Source: Paracoccus marinus (GTDB lineage Bacteria > Pseudomonadota > Alphaproteobacteria > Rhodobacterales > Rhodobacteraceae). From it: a stretch of DNA of 64,000 bases. Where the stretch lies: contig NZ_VJYZ01000010.1 in the NCBI RefSeq assembly GCF_007018965.1, positions 248,001-312,000 on the forward strand, given 5' to 3'. The stretch's first letter is position 1. Each line of letters begins with the position of its first letter. Under the pieces are notes generated by a model, which ran no database searches, was not told the DNA's origin, and saw only the letters and a program-made list of their open reading frames with translations. Shown piece after piece: positions 23,967 to 34,050 of the stretch. Both the position numbers and the translations under genes were made by a program.

Positions 23967-24767
23967 GTGGGGCTTTTCGACTTGATCAGACCGGGTCGCC
24001 CGCAGCGTCCCGAATGGGAACCGCGTCTGTCCGATGCGCTGCACGAAACCGGTTCGTACCGCGTCACCTACGACGGCTGGACGCCTGCGTCGCTGCCCGG
24101 TGACCCGATCCTGGATTGGACGGCAAGGTTTCCAAGGCGCGAGGCCATCCGCGTCTCGGACAGTCTGATCGCGATCGCGCCGGCGCGCGCCGAAGTCGCA
24201 GCCTTGATGCTGGAACGAGCGGGCCTCGCGCCGCGCCGCGATGCCGAGGACTGGAACGGGATCGAGCGGTATCTGATCGCATTGGCAGAGCCCAGCAAGG
24301 AGCCGCGCGACGCGTCCCTGCCTCATCCGGTGATGCGCCCGGCCTATTGCGCGTTCTTGCTGGACGTCGCCCTGCTGTTTGCCGAACGGGCAATGCTGCA
24401 TCGCCCCGCGCTGCGGCTGGTGCGCGCCGATGCGGAGCGCGCGTGGAACGCGCGATGGCTACGGCAGGCACCGCGAATAATCGACCACCAGGGGGAGTTC
24501 TACCTGTATCCGGTCGAAGTGCTGTTCGACCTCGGCGCCCGCGCCGTTCTTGGCGATACGCGCGAGCGCAACCTTGCATGCCATCTTGACGCTGAGTTGT
24601 GCGACGACATCGACGAAGACGACGAAGTCCGGCTGTTCTGGGACGGCTTCGTCAAGCAGCACGGCCGCTTCCCGACCCATGAGGAGCTAGCCGAGTTCGC
24701 CGTCAAGAACGAGTACAGAGCCAAGGACATCCCGGTCGAACTTTACCGGCTGCTGCTCGATCCCTGA
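23967..24767 (+). CDS. Hypothetical protein between pncB and nadE
   Basis: I do not recognise this 266-residue protein. GTG at 23967 is chosen as the start because GGAGGG lies nine bases upstream and the product begins with a plausible MGLFDLIRPGRPQRP; the frame upstream overlaps pncB. It has no signal peptide or membrane helix. It is rich in Arg, Asp, Glu and Leu. The C-terminal part is acidic (CDDIDEDDEVRLFWDGF), followed by a short helical segment (FPTHEELAEFAVKNEYRAKD). Codon use is slightly less GC-rich than pncB. It lies in the same direction as pncA-pncB, 61 bases away, and is convergent with nadE. A link to NAD metabolism would be guilt by location only. Confidence 0.7.
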   Translation: MGLFDLIRPGRPQRPEWEPRLSDALHETGSYRVTYDGWTPASLPGDPILDWTARFPRREAIRVSDSLIAIAPARAEVAALMLERAGLAPRRDAEDWNGIERYLIALAEPSKEPRDASLPHPVMRPAYCAFLLDVALLFAERAMLHRPALRLVRADAERAWNARWLRQAPRIIDHQGEFYLYPVEVLFDLGARAVLGDTRERNLACHLDAELCDDIDEDDEVRLFWDGFVKQHGRFPTHEELAEFAVKNEYRAKDIPVELYRLLLDP

Positions 24768-24800
24768 CCCGCCGTCACCCCCCGCCGATACCTCTCGCCG

Positions 24801-26459
24801 TCACCCCTCGTCGCGCCACTTGTTCACCAGCGGATAGCGCCGGTCCAGCCAGAAGCTGCGGGGCGACAGGCGGGGCCCCGGCGCGGCCTGGTAGCGCTTC
24901 CATTCGCTGCCGTAGAGCAGGCGTTCGACATGCTTCACCGTCTCGCGCTCGAACCCCTGCGCGACCAGTTCGGCGACCGAGGCGTCGCGTTCCACGAGGC
25001 CGGTCAGGATCGCGTCCAGCACCTCGTAGGGGGGCAGGCTGTCCTGGTCGGTCTGGTCCGGGCGCAGTTCGGCCGAGGGGGGCTTGTCGATGATGGTCTG
25101 CGGGATCACCTCGCCGCCCGGCGCCGCCATCCAGTCGCGGTGATTTCCGTTCCGCCAGCGGCAGGTCTGGAACACGCGCGTCTTGTAAAGGTCCTTGAGC
25201 GGGTTATAGCCCCCCGCCATGTCGCCGTAGATGGTCGCGTAGCCGACCGCGACCTCGGACTTGTTGCCGGTCGACAGCAGCAGTTCGCCGTGCTTGTTCG
25301 AAATCGCCATCAGCAGCAGGCCGCGCAGGCGGGACTGGATGTTTTCCTCGGTCAGGTCGGGTTCCGTTCCGGCCATGACGCCGGCGAGCGCGGCGCCCAC
25401 CGCCTCGCGCGGGCCCTCGATCGGGATCGTGTCCAGCCGGATGCCGAGGCGCGCGGCCAGCTCTGCCGCGTCGTCCAGCGAGTGCTGGCTGGAATAGGCC
25501 GAGGGCAGGCGGACGCCGCGCACGTTTTCCGGCCCCAGCGTGTCGGCGGCGATGGTCGCGACCAGCGCGCTGTCGATCCCGCCCGAAAGCCCCAGCACGA
25601 CCTTTCGGAAGCCCGATTTCCGCATGTAGTCGCCAAGCCCCACGCACATCGCGCGGTAGTCCTGTTCCCATTCGCCGGGCTGCGGCGCCATCGTCCCCGG
25701 CCCGGCCCGCCAGCCCGCGGCGGTGCGGACGAAATCGACATGCTCGATCGCGGGCTCGAACGGGGCCAACTGCACGACCTTGTGCCCGCCCGGGTTCAGC
25801 ACGAACGACGCCCCGTCGTAAAGCTGGTCGTCCTGCCCGCCCACCATGTTCAGGTAGGCTGCGGGCAGCCCGCTTTCGACCACGCGGGCGACGATGTGGC
25901 CCATCCGCAGGTCCAGCTTGTTGCGGTGATAGGGGCTGCCGTTCGGCACCACGAGGATCTCGGCCCCGGTTTCCGCCAGCGTTTCCGTCACCGGCTGCCA
26001 CCACGCATCCTCGCAGATCGGGCTGCCGATGCGGACCCCGTCCACCACATAGGGGCCGCTGATCGGACCGGGGTCGAACAGGCGCAGTTCGTCGAAGAGC
26101 TGCTTGTGCGGCAGTTCGTGCTTGAACACCCTGGCCGCGATCCGCCCGCCCTGAAGGATCAGGTAGCCGTTATACAGGCTTTCGCCCTCGGACCACGGCG
26201 CGCCGATGGCCAGCGTCGGGCCGTCCGCGCAGGCGGCGGCAAGGGCGTCCAGCGCCGCGTGGCAGTCGCGCAGGAAGGCCGGTTTCAAGACCAGGTCCTG
26301 GGTCTGGTAGCCGGTCAGGAACATCTCGGGCAGGGCCACCATGTTCGCGCCCGCGTCGCGCCCCTGCGCCCACGCGTCCAGCGCCAGCGCGGCGTTGCCG
26401 GCAAGGTCGCCCACGGTCGCGTTCAGCTGGGCGAGGGTCAGGCGGAAGCGGTCGATCAT
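24801..26459 (-). CDS. nadE: Glutamine-dependent NAD+ synthetase
   Basis: This enzyme amidates nicotinate adenine dinucleotide to NAD+, using ammonia from glutamine. At 552 residues it has two domains. The N-terminal nitrilase-type glutaminase has its triad Glu45 (VALPEMF), Lys113 (VFKHELPHKQ) and Cys149 (GSPICEDAWW). The C-terminal synthetase has a PP-loop SGGIDSALV (292-300), GNKSEVAVGYATIYGDMAGG and NHRDWMAAPGGEV. The start at 26459 matches the usual MIDRFRLTLAQLNATVGDL; the longer frame is not family-like. It sits opposite the pncA-pncB genes, so salvage and the final step of NAD synthesis are grouped. Confidence 0.96.
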   Translation of the reverse strand: MIDRFRLTLAQLNATVGDLAGNAALALDAWAQGRDAGANMVALPEMFLTGYQTQDLVLKPAFLRDCHAALDALAAACADGPTLAIGAPWSEGESLYNGYLILQGGRIAARVFKHELPHKQLFDELRLFDPGPISGPYVVDGVRIGSPICEDAWWQPVTETLAETGAEILVVPNGSPYHRNKLDLRMGHIVARVVESGLPAAYLNMVGGQDDQLYDGASFVLNPGGHKVVQLAPFEPAIEHVDFVRTAAGWRAGPGTMAPQPGEWEQDYRAMCVGLGDYMRKSGFRKVVLGLSGGIDSALVATIAADTLGPENVRGVRLPSAYSSQHSLDDAAELAARLGIRLDTIPIEGPREAVGAALAGVMAGTEPDLTEENIQSRLRGLLLMAISNKHGELLLSTGNKSEVAVGYATIYGDMAGGYNPLKDLYKTRVFQTCRWRNGNHRDWMAAPGGEVIPQTIIDKPPSAELRPDQTDQDSLPPYEVLDAILTGLVERDASVAELVAQGFERETVKHVERLLYGSEWKRYQAAPGPRLSPRSFWLDRRYPLVNKWRDEG

Positions 26460-26635
26460 GGGTCTATCCTGCGGGGCGTCGGGCGGACGATAGGGCAGCC
26501 GCCGGGCGAGGGAAAGCGGCCCGGAAGGCGGCCCCGCGCGCGGGTGCGGCAAAGCAGGGCTTTGCCCCGTAGGGCGGCATGGGCTAAGGCTGGGCCCATG
26601 GCAGGACGGCACTTTACGGCGGCGGGGATCGGGCA

Positions 26636-28372
26636 ATGAAGGCGGCAATCGGCAAGACATTCGCGGGGCTGGCCGTGGCGGCGATGCTTGCGGCCCCGGC
26701 CCTGGCCGAGCCGGTCGTGACCAAGCAGTACGAGGACGGCGGCGTCTACGAGGGCACGTTCCGCAACGGCCGCCAGCACGGGCAGGGGTCCTATACGCTG
26801 CCCTCGGGCTATCGCTACGAAGGCGACTGGGTGGACGGGCAGATCGTGGGCCAGGGCCGCGCGACCTATCCCAACGGCTCGACCTATGAAGGGCATTTCG
26901 ACGCCGGCAAGCCGAACGGAAAGGGCAAGATCACCTATGCCGACGGCGGCACCTATGACGGCGACTGGGTTCAGGGCGAGATCACCGGCCAGGGCACCGC
27001 GACCTATGCCAACGGCTCGACCTACAGCGGCGGCTTCTCGGGCGCGCTGCACGACGGCAAGGGCACGCTGACCCAGCCCAACGGCTACCGCTACGAAGGT
27101 GACTGGATTCAGGGCGCCAAGGAAGGAACCGGCAAGATCACCTATCCCGACGGCTCGATCTACCAGGGCGGGATGCTGGCGGGGATGCGCGCGGGCCAGG
27201 GCAAGCTGACCATGCCCGACGGGCTCGTCTATGAAGGCGTCTGGGCGGCGGGGCGGATGAACGGCAGCGGCAAGCTGATCCAGCCCGGCGGCGACGTCTA
27301 TCAGGGCCAGATGAAGGACGACCAGCGCCAGGGCACCGGCACCGCCACCTACGCCAACGGCGACACCTATGCGGGCGGGTTTCGCGCCGACAAGCGCCAC
27401 GGCCAGGGCAAGTTCACCGGCACCGACGGCTACGTCTACGAAGGCGAGTGGGTCGATGGCCGGATGGAGGGGCAGGGCCGCGTGACCTTCCCCGACGGCT
27501 CGATCTACGAGGGGGCGCTGGTCGCGGACCAGCCGCAGGGGCGCGGCCGGATCACCTATCCTGACGGCGCAAGCTACGAGGGCGACTGGGCCGCCGGCGT
27601 GATCGAGGGGCAGGGCCGCGCGACCTATGCCAACGGCATGGTCTACGAGGGCAGCTTCAAGGGCGCGCGGAACGACGGGCAGGGGCGGATGACCTATCCC
27701 GACGGCTACGTCTATGACGGCGCGTGGCGGGACGGGCAGCGCCACGGCAACGGCACCGCGACCTATGCCGACGGCACCACCTATGCGGGCGGCTTCGTCG
27801 CCGGCATGCGCGAGGGGCAGGGGACGCTGACCACGAAAGACGGCTTTCGCTACGAGGGCGGCTGGCGGTCGGGCGAGATCGACGGCGAAGGGGTCGCGAC
27901 CTATGCCAACGGCGACGTCTACACCGGCAGCTTCGTGGCCGGAAAGCGGCAGGGGACCGGGGTGATGCGCTATGCCTCGGGCCAGGTGGCGCAGGGCGAG
28001 TGGCAGCAGGACCAGCTGGCGCGGCCGACGCTGGCCGACCCGGCCGCGACGCAGGACGGCGCGGAGGCCGACCCCGCCGCGACGCCAGGCGACGCGCCGG
28101 CCGACGCGGTCGCGACGCCCGCGATCCCGGCCGAGGCCGCGCCGGCAGACGCCGCAGGCCAGCCGGCCCCCGTGCCGGCGGTGCCCACGCCGCCTGTGGA
28201 TGCCGCCTCTGGCGATCAGGCGTCGGTCGAACAGGTGTCGGGCGATGAAGCGACCGGAGAACAGGCGCCCGGCACCGAAGCCGCGCCCGCCGGTCCGGCG
28301 GCCGATCCGACTGCCGATCCCGCCCCCGCCACAGCCCCGGTTGCGCCCGCCGCTCCGCCCGCCGCCGACTGA
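26636..28372 (+). CDS. Secreted MORN-repeat protein with Pro/Ala-rich tail
   Basis: This 578-residue protein has a signal peptide ([17 protein letters not shown], cleavage near LAEP). From Tyr38 to about residue 451 it consists of 18 consecutive 23-residue MORN repeats with the pattern Y-x-G-x-(F/W)-x(4)-x(2)-G-x-G-x(3)-Y-x(2)-G, ending in a degenerate half-repeat. The last ~110 residues are a low-complexity Ala/Pro/Asp/Glu tail without repeats. MORN arrays form extended beta-hairpin strips that bind lipids or proteins; the exported form here suggests a periplasmic scaffold. No catalytic domain is visible. It is divergent from nadE and lies upstream of fbcFBC with a 205-base gap. Confidence 0.88.
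   Translation: MKAAIGKTFAGLAVAAMLAAPALAEPVVTKQYEDGGVYEGTFRNGRQHGQGSYTLPSGYRYEGDWVDGQIVGQGRATYPNGSTYEGHFDAGKPNGKGKITYADGGTYDGDWVQGEITGQGTATYANGSTYSGGFSGALHDGKGTLTQPNGYRYEGDWIQGAKEGTGKITYPDGSIYQGGMLAGMRAGQGKLTMPDGLVYEGVWAAGRMNGSGKLIQPGGDVYQGQMKDDQRQGTGTATYANGDTYAGGFRADKRHGQGKFTGTDGYVYEGEWVDGRMEGQGRVTFPDGSIYEGALVADQPQGRGRITYPDGASYEGDWAAGVIEGQGRATYANGMVYEGSFKGARNDGQGRMTYPDGYVYDGAWRDGQRHGNGTATYADGTTYAGGFVAGMREGQGTLTTKDGFRYEGGWRSGEIDGEGVATYANGDVYTGSFVAGKRQGTGVMRYASGQVAQGEWQQDQLARPTLADPAATQDGAEADPAATPGDAPADAVATPAIPAEAAPADAAGQPAPVPAVPTPPVDAASGDQASVEQVSGDEATGEQAPGTEAAPAGPAADPTADPAPATAPVAPAAPPAAD
26747..27988 (+). repeat. 18 tandem 69-bp coding repeats (MORN)
   Basis: The DNA repeats with a 69-base period in frame, each unit encoding one 23-residue MORN motif. 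Recurrent phrases such as GCGACCTATGCCAACGGC are nearly identical between units, while loop positions vary. This pattern suggests expansion by unequal recombination. Confidence 0.85.
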
Positions 28373-28577
28373 CGGCCACGGATTACGCCCGCGTTTTCCG
28401 CCCCGTGCCCTGCCGACGCGCGAATCCCACACTGCGACGATATGCGCGCACCGTCACCGCGTGGCCGCTGGACTGGCCGAAACAACGCCGCTAGAAGCGC
28501 CTACGCGAGGGCCGCATTTTTGCGGTCCGAAGACCTGTCGCACCGGCCCGCCGACGGCCAGGAATTGGAGAAAGCCC

Positions 28578-29150
28578 GTGTCCCACGCAGACGATCACGC
28601 AGGAGATCACGGCACCACCCGGAGGGACTTCCTCTACTACGCGACCGCCGGTGCCGGCGCCGTCGCGGCGGGGGCTGCCGGCTGGACCCTGATCAACCAG
28701 ATGAACCCCTCGGCCGACGTGCAGGCGCTGTCCTCGATCCAGGTCGACATCAGCGGGGTTGCCGAAGGCACGCAGCTGACCGTCAAGTGGCTGGGCAAGC
28801 CCGTTTTCATCCGCCACCGCACCCCCGCCGAGATCGAGAAGGGCCGCGCCGACGACAGCGCCGCGCTGATCGACCCGCAGGCCGAGAACGCCAACAAGCC
28901 CGGCGAGCCCGCGACCGACGTGAACCGCACGATGGACGAGGAAGGCAAGTGGCTGGTCATGCTGGGCGTCTGCACCCACCTCGGCTGCGTGCCGATCGGG
29001 GACGGCGCGGGCGACTTCGGCGGCTGGTTCTGCCCGTGCCACGGGTCGCACTACGATACCGCGGGCCGCATCCGTAAGGGTCCGGCGCCGCAGAACCTGC
29101 ACATTCCCGTCGCGACCTTCGTCAACGACACCACCATCCAGCTGGGCTGA
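28578..29150 (+). CDS. petA: Ubiquinol-cytochrome c reductase Rieske iron-sulfur subunit
   Basis: This is the Rieske [2Fe-2S] subunit of the cytochrome bc1 complex (FbcF), which takes electrons from ubiquinol at the Qo site. GTG 28578 is the start: GGAG lies seven bases upstream and the product then begins [20 protein letters not shown], closely resembling the Paracoccus protein. A Tat-type signal anchor ([19 protein letters not shown]) spans residues ~15-40. The cluster-binding loops are CTHLGC and CPCHGS. It is 190 residues long. It is the first gene of the fbcFBC operon and lies 13 bases before petB. Confidence 0.96.
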   Translation: MSHADDHAGDHGTTRRDFLYYATAGAGAVAAGAAGWTLINQMNPSADVQALSSIQVDISGVAEGTQLTVKWLGKPVFIRHRTPAEIEKGRADDSAALIDPQAENANKPGEPATDVNRTMDEEGKWLVMLGVCTHLGCVPIGDGAGDFGGWFCPCHGSHYDTAGRIRKGPAPQNLHIPVATFVNDTTIQLG

Positions 29151-29163
29151 GGAGACGCGACCA

Positions 29164-30489
29164 ATGGCCGGTATTCCCACGGAACACTACGAACCCAAGT
29201 CGCGGGCCGAGCGGTGGATCCACCGCCGCCTGCCGGTGGTGGAACTGATCGTCGACTTCGTCACCCTGCCCACGCCCAAGAACCTGAACTGGATGTGGAT
29301 CTGGGGCATCATCCTGACCTTTTGCCTGGTGCTGCAGATCGTCACCGGGATCGTGCTGGCGATGCACTATACCCCGCACGTGGACATGGCGTTCCGTTCG
29401 GTCGAGCACATCATGCGCGACGTGAACGGCGGCTACATGCTGCGCTACCTGCACGCGAACGGCGCCTCGCTGTTCTTCTTTGCCGTGTACATGCACATCT
29501 TCCGCAACCTCTACTACGGCAGCTACAAGCCCCCGCGCGAGATCACCTGGATCATCGGGATGCTGATCTACCTCGCCATGATGGCGACGGCGTTCATGGG
29601 CTACGTGCTGCCGTGGGGCCAGATGTCGTTCTGGGGCGCCACCGTGATCACCGGCCTCTTCGGCGCGATCCCGGGCATCGGGCCGTCGATCCAGGAATGG
29701 CTGCTGGGCGGCCCGGCCGTGGACAACGCCACGCTGAACCGGTTCTTCTCGCTGCACTATCTGCTGCCGTTCGTGATCGCCGCGCTGGTCGTCGTCCACT
29801 TCTGGGCGTTCCACACCACCGGCAACAACAACCCGACCGGCATCGAGGTGCGCCGCACCTCGCGCGAGGAGGCTGACCGCGACACCGTCCCGTTCTTCCC
29901 CTACTTCGTGATCAAGGACCTGCTGGCGCTGGCCTTCATCCTGATCGTGTTCTTCGCGGTCGTGGGCTACATGCCCAACTACCTCGGCCACCCCGACAAC
30001 TACGTCGAGGCGAACCCGCTGGCGACGCCCGCGCACATCGTGCCGGAATGGTACTTCCTGCCGTTCTACGCGATCCTGCGCGCCTTCACCGCCGACGTCT
30101 GGATCGTGCAGATCGTCAACTTCCTGAGCTTCGGCATCATCGACGCCAAGTTCTTCGGGGTGCTGGCGATGTTTGGCGCGATCCTGGTGATGGCGCTGGT
30201 GCCGTGGCTGGACACGAGCCGCGTCCGCTCGGGCCGGTTCCGGCCGCAGTTCAAGTGGTGGTTCTGGCTGCTGGCCGTGGACTTCGTGGTGCTGACCTGG
30301 GGCGGCGCGCAACCGGCCGAAGGGATCTATCCCTACATCTCGCTGGTCGGCGCGGCCTACTGGTTCGCCTACTTCCTGGTGATCCTGCCGCTTCTCGGCC
30401 TGATCGAGCGTCCGGCGCCGATGCCCACGACGATCGAGCAGGATTTTGACGAACACTACCGGCCTTCGGCCGCCCATCCGGCCGAATAA
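29164..30489 (+). CDS. petB: Cytochrome b of the bc1 complex
   Basis: This is the membrane core of the bc1 complex (FbcB), holding hemes bL and bH and both quinone sites. The 441 residues form eight transmembrane helices. It carries heme-ligand helices ([18 protein letters not shown] and [20 protein letters not shown]), the Qo-site [14 protein letters not shown] motif and the [16 protein letters not shown] cd-loop region. The C-terminal extension after helix VIII is as in Rhodobacterales proteins. It is the second gene of fbcFBC. Confidence 0.97.
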   Translation: MAGIPTEHYEPKSRAERWIHRRLPVVELIVDFVTLPTPKNLNWMWIWGIILTFCLVLQIVTGIVLAMHYTPHVDMAFRSVEHIMRDVNGGYMLRYLHANGASLFFFAVYMHIFRNLYYGSYKPPREITWIIGMLIYLAMMATAFMGYVLPWGQMSFWGATVITGLFGAIPGIGPSIQEWLLGGPAVDNATLNRFFSLHYLLPFVIAALVVVHFWAFHTTGNNNPTGIEVRRTSREEADRDTVPFFPYFVIKDLLALAFILIVFFAVVGYMPNYLGHPDNYVEANPLATPAHIVPEWYFLPFYAILRAFTADVWIVQIVNFLSFGIIDAKFFGVLAMFGAILVMALVPWLDTSRVRSGRFRPQFKWWFWLLAVDFVVLTWGGAQPAEGIYPYISLVGAAYWFAYFLVILPLLGLIERPAPMPTTIEQDFDEHYRPSAAHPAE

Positions 30490-30501
30490 GGAGCGCGCGA
30501 G

Positions 30502-32217
30502 ATGACCTTCAGAACCGTTACGCTGACGGCGGTCGCGGCGCTGTCCCTGGGCATGGCCGCAAGCCAGGTCCAGGCGCAGGCCCAGACCATCACCGTTCCC
30601 CTGAACGAACCCGGCACCGCCGCCCCCGCCCAGACCGGGCCGGGCACGGTCGTGACCCGCGGCTCGGACGGCGCCACCACGGTCGACACCGTAGGCGGCG
30701 TCGCGGCGGGCAGCGCGCCCGCGGTGCCTGCGAACGATGCGGCGGCCCCTGCCGCGCCGGCCGCGACCGACACGTCGGCCGCGCCTGAAACCACCCAGAC
30801 CCCCGGCGCGACCGGCGGCGTCGCGGCCACGGGTCCGGGCGCCGCCCCGGCCACCGGCTCGATCGCCGACCCGAACGCCACCAGCGCCGAGGCCGATCCG
30901 TCCGCCGAGGCCGCCAGCCCCTCGGGGATGACCGGCGGCGCGACCGTCGAATCGGGTGCGGGCAACGTCGTCTCGGGCACCACCGACGCGCCCGCGACCG
31001 ACGGCGTGACCAGCACGGGCGTGCCAGCGGCCCAGCCGCAGCAGCCCGCAGTGACCGACGCGGCGACGACCGAAAAGACCGGCGGCGACGTGTCGGACAA
31101 CGAATCGACCCCGCGCCCGACCGCCGAGGGCACGACGCCCGCGCCGCAAAGCTCGGACGCCGAGGCGACCTCGACCGCGCGTTCCGGGACCGCCGCGCCT
31201 GACGGGGCACCAGCGACGCCCACGCCGACCCAGTCGGCGGGCGAGCCGCCGGCGGCGCCCAAGGAAGGGCTGCCCGCCTCGGCCACCGAGGAGCAGGTGA
31301 CCGCGCCGGTTCCGGTCGGGACCGAGGAAGGCGAAGCCGTCGTCGAGGACGCGCCCGCCCCCGCGGCGTCCGACGCCGCCGCCCCGGAAGGTGCGGCCGA
31401 CACCCCCGCCGACGGCCAGGATCATGCGGCCGCGCCCGAAGGCGCCGACGCCCATGCCGCCGAGGGCGCGCCCGCCGCCGCTCACGCCGCGCATGTCGAG
31501 GACGTGGACTTCTCGTTCGAGGGCCCGTTCGGCCGGTTCGACCAGTTCCAGCTTCAGCGCGGCCTTCAGGTCTATACCGAGGTCTGCTCGGCCTGCCACG
31601 GCATGAAGCAGGTGGCGATCCGCAGCCTGTCGGACGAGGGCGGCCCCGGCCTGCCCGAGGATCAGGTCCGCGCCTATGCCGCGCAGATGACGATCATGGA
31701 CGCGGAAACCGGCGAAGAGCGTCCGCGCCTTCCGACCGACCACTTCCCGACCGTGACCGGGCTTGGCATGGGTCCCGACCTGTCGCTGATGGCCAAGGCG
31801 CGCGCGGGCTTCCACGGCCCCTACGGCACCGGCATCAGCCAGCTGATGAACGGGATCGGCGGGCCGGAATACATCCACGCCATCCTGAACGGCTATACCG
31901 GCGAGCAGAAGGAAGAGGCGGGGTCGGTCCTTTACGAGAACACCGCCTTCGCCAGCGGCTGGATCGCCATGCCGCCGCCCCTGCAGGCCGACCAGGTTGC
32001 CTTCGCCGACGGCGCGCCGGCCGACGTGGACAGCATGTCGATGGACGTCACCTCGTTCCTGATGTGGGCGGCCGAGCCACACCTGATGGACCGCAAGCAG
32101 GTCGGCTTCATCTCGGTGCTGTTCCTCATCGTCCTGACGGTGCTGCTGTACCTGACCAACAAGCGCCTGTGGTGGCCGCTCAAGCACGGCCGGGACCGGC
32201 TGAACGACGGCCGCTGA
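30502..32217 (+). CDS. petC: Cytochrome c1 with very long Ala/Pro/acidic insert
   Basis: This is cytochrome c1 (FbcC), which passes electrons from the Rieske protein to soluble or membrane cytochrome c. Residues 1-26 are a signal peptide ([18 protein letters not shown]). Residues ~27-335 are a low-complexity Ala/Pro/Thr/Asp/Glu-rich region. The c1 domain begins around [18 protein letters not shown] and has the heme motif CSACH (Cys362, Cys365, His366). The axial Met lies in GWIAMPPPL, and a C-terminal anchor helix ([19 protein letters not shown]) follows. Paracoccus c1 is known for an acidic N-terminal extension; at 571 residues this one seems even longer. It is the third gene of the operon, and a terminator follows. 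Confidence 0.94.
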   Translation: MTFRTVTLTAVAALSLGMAASQVQAQAQTITVPLNEPGTAAPAQTGPGTVVTRGSDGATTVDTVGGVAAGSAPAVPANDAAAPAAPAATDTSAAPETTQTPGATGGVAATGPGAAPATGSIADPNATSAEADPSAEAASPSGMTGGATVESGAGNVVSGTTDAPATDGVTSTGVPAAQPQQPAVTDAATTEKTGGDVSDNESTPRPTAEGTTPAPQSSDAEATSTARSGTAAPDGAPATPTPTQSAGEPPAAPKEGLPASATEEQVTAPVPVGTEEGEAVVEDAPAPAASDAAAPEGAADTPADGQDHAAAPEGADAHAAEGAPAAAHAAHVEDVDFSFEGPFGRFDQFQLQRGLQVYTEVCSACHGMKQVAIRSLSDEGGPGLPEDQVRAYAAQMTIMDAETGEERPRLPTDHFPTVTGLGMGPDLSLMAKARAGFHGPYGTGISQLMNGIGGPEYIHAILNGYTGEQKEEAGSVLYENTAFASGWIAMPPPLQADQVAFADGAPADVDSMSMDVTSFLMWAAEPHLMDRKQVGFISVLFLIVLTVLLYLTNKRLWWPLKHGRDRLNDGR

Positions 32218-32243
32218 ACCGCCGCCACACGGCCAAGACATCG

Positions 32244-32268
32244 GAACGCGCCCCCCGGGGGCGCGTTC
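32244..32268 (+). terminator. Hairpin terminator after fbcFBC
   Basis: GAACGCGCC at 32244-32252 pairs with GGCGCGTTC at 32260-32268 around a C/G-rich loop, starting 27 bases after the petC stop. The following T content is modest, so this is a probable terminator or transcript-end stabiliser. Confidence 0.6.
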
Positions 32269-32328
32269 GTCCGTTTCAGGGACGCGCGGGTCGCGGGCAT
32301 TGCTCGGATGCGCAGACAGCGGGGCGAC

Positions 32329-33204
32329 ATGACGATCTTCAACCTCGGCTCGATCAACGTCGATCACGTCTATCGCCTGCCGGCTCTGGCCCAGCCGGGC
32401 GAGACGATTGCGGCGCGAACGCTGTCGCGGGGCCTGGGCGGCAAGGGCGCGAACCAGTCCATCGCCGCGGCCCGCGCCGGCGCGGCCGTGCGCCACGTGG
32501 GCGCTATCGGCGCGGCCGACGGATGGGTGGCGGACACGCTGCGCGCGGCGGGGGTGGACGTGCGCGGGGTCCAGCGGCTGGCCGACGAGGCGACGGGCCA
32601 CGCCATCATCATGGTGGACGACGGCGGCGAGAACGCGATCGTCATCCACGGCGGGGCCAACCACGCGCTGCCGCAATCCGCCGTCACCGCCGGGCTGTCG
32701 GGCATCGGTCCCGGCGACACGCTGCTGTTGCAGAACGAGACCGCGCACCAGCGCATCGCCGCCGCGCAGGCGCAGGCGGCGGGCGCGCGCGTCATCTATT
32801 CCGCCGCGCCGTTCGATCTGGCGGCCGTGCGCGACGTCATCCCCCACCCCACGATCATCGCCGTGAACGAGGGCGAGGCGGCGCGGCTGCAAGCCGGCAT
32901 CGAAGGCCCGCTGCCGGTCGCGGGGCTGCTGGTGACCATGGGCGGCAAGGGGGCGGAATACCGCGACCTGACCGCCGGGCGGGTGACGCGGCAGGACGCC
33001 TTTCCGGTGACCCCGGTCGATACCACCGGCGCGGGCGACTGCTTCGCCGGGTGGTTCGCCGCCGGGATGGACGAGGGGCTGGCGATCGAGGCGAACCTGC
33101 GCCGCGCCGCCGCCGCCGCCGCCCTGCAGGTCACGCGGCCGGGTGCGGCCGACGCGATGCCCACGCTGGCCGAAGTCGACGCGATCCTGACCCGCGGGCG
33201 CTGA
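32329..33204 (+). CDS. Ribokinase-like PfkB family sugar kinase
   Basis: This 291-residue cytoplasmic kinase of the ribokinase/PfkB family phosphorylates a sugar or nucleoside with ATP. It has an N-terminal substrate region (IFNLGSINVDHVYRLPALAQ and the LGGKGANQSIAAARAG signature 1). The C-terminal DTTGAGDCFAGWFAAGM holds the catalytic Asp (DTTGAGD) and anion hole. It is near ribokinase in size and signature, but the substrate is not certain. The start at 32329 gives the normal MTIFNLG; the ATG at 32308 is an alternative. It lies after the fbcFBC terminator and 54 bases before the S49 peptidase gene. Confidence 0.88.
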   Translation: MTIFNLGSINVDHVYRLPALAQPGETIAARTLSRGLGGKGANQSIAAARAGAAVRHVGAIGAADGWVADTLRAAGVDVRGVQRLADEATGHAIIMVDDGGENAIVIHGGANHALPQSAVTAGLSGIGPGDTLLLQNETAHQRIAAAQAQAAGARVIYSAAPFDLAAVRDVIPHPTIIAVNEGEAARLQAGIEGPLPVAGLLVTMGGKGAEYRDLTAGRVTRQDAFPVTPVDTTGAGDCFAGWFAAGMDEGLAIEANLRRAAAAAALQVTRPGAADAMPTLAEVDAILTRGR

Positions 33205-33258
33205 GCGTGTGCAGGCCCCGCGCTTGCGGCGCGCGGGCGTGGTGCCTATCTGCCAGTC

Positions 33259-34050
33259 ATGCGTATTCCCATTCTGAAGTCCGCACCGTCGGTTGCGGTG
33301 ATCCGCCTTCACGGCACCATCGGCGCGGCCACGCGGGGCGGCGGGCTGTCCGATGCGGCGCTGGCGCCGCTGCTTGAACGCGCGTTCCGCAAGGGCCGCC
33401 CCGTCGCCGTGGCGCTGTCGATCAACTCGCCGGGCGGCTCGCCCGTGCAGTCCTCGCTGATCGCCGACCGTATTCGTCGCCACGCGGACCGCCGCCGCCT
33501 GCCCGTCCACGCTTTTGTCGAGGATGTGGCCGCGTCCGGCGGCTACTGGCTCGCCTCCGCCGCAGACGACATCTGGGCCGACCACAGCTCGCTTCTGGGA
33601 TCGATCGGGGTGATCGCGGCGGGGTTCGGCTTTTCCGACCTGATCGCCCGCCACGGGATCGAGCGCCGGGTCCACACCGCCGGCCGGTCAAAGTCGATGC
33701 TGGACCCTTTTCGCCCCGAAACGGCCGAGGACGTGGCGCGGCTGGAACGCCTGATGGCGCCCATGCACGAGGCGTTCAAGGCACAGGTCGCGGCGCGGCG
33801 GGGCGCGCGGCTGGCGCAGGGGCTGGACCTGTTCACAGGCGACGTGTGGACCGGCGCGCAGGCGGTCAAGGTGGGCCTGGCCGACGGGATTGCGCATCTG
33901 GAACCCAAGCTGCGGCAGCTGTACGGCGACAAGGTCAGGCTGCGCCCTTATGGCGCGCGCAAGCCGTTCCTGCGGCGGCTCGGCATGTCGGCCGACGATC
34001 TGGTGGGCGCGGCCCATGACCGGCTGATGTGGCCGGGGGCGGGGGCCTGA
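33259..34050 (+). CDS. S49 family peptidase (SppA/SohB-like)
   Basis: This 263-residue short S49 peptidase is related to signal peptide peptidase A. The Ser nucleophile is in VAASGGYWLAS (Ser93) and the Lys base is in GRSKSMLDPF (Lys145), a Ser-Lys dyad in the usual spacing. The SINSPGGSPVQSS and SSLLGSIGVIAAGF blocks are also conserved. No clear N-terminal membrane helix is seen, unlike E. coli SppA, so it may be cytoplasmic or peripherally attached. Its stop overlaps the start of a reductase gene by one base. Confidence 0.9.
   Translation: MRIPILKSAPSVAVIRLHGTIGAATRGGGLSDAALAPLLERAFRKGRPVAVALSINSPGGSPVQSSLIADRIRRHADRRRLPVHAFVEDVAASGGYWLASAADDIWADHSSLLGSIGVIAAGFGFSDLIARHGIERRVHTAGRSKSMLDPFRPETAEDVARLERLMAPMHEAFKAQVAARRGARLAQGLDLFTGDVWTGAQAVKVGLADGIAHLEPKLRQLYGDKVRLRPYGARKPFLRRLGMSADDLVGAAHDRLMWPGAGA

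Noticed and set aside
26747..27988. Regular 69-bp repeats as a CRISPR array or mobile element
   Set aside because: The repeats are in frame, encode MORN motifs without spacers, and no cas genes or transposase are near.
29122..33675. A 1517-codon open frame antisense to petA, petB, petC and the ribokinase-like gene
   Set aside because: It is Arg/Gly/His-rich with no domain pattern and lies opposite well-conserved genes. GC-biased third positions keep such antisense frames open.
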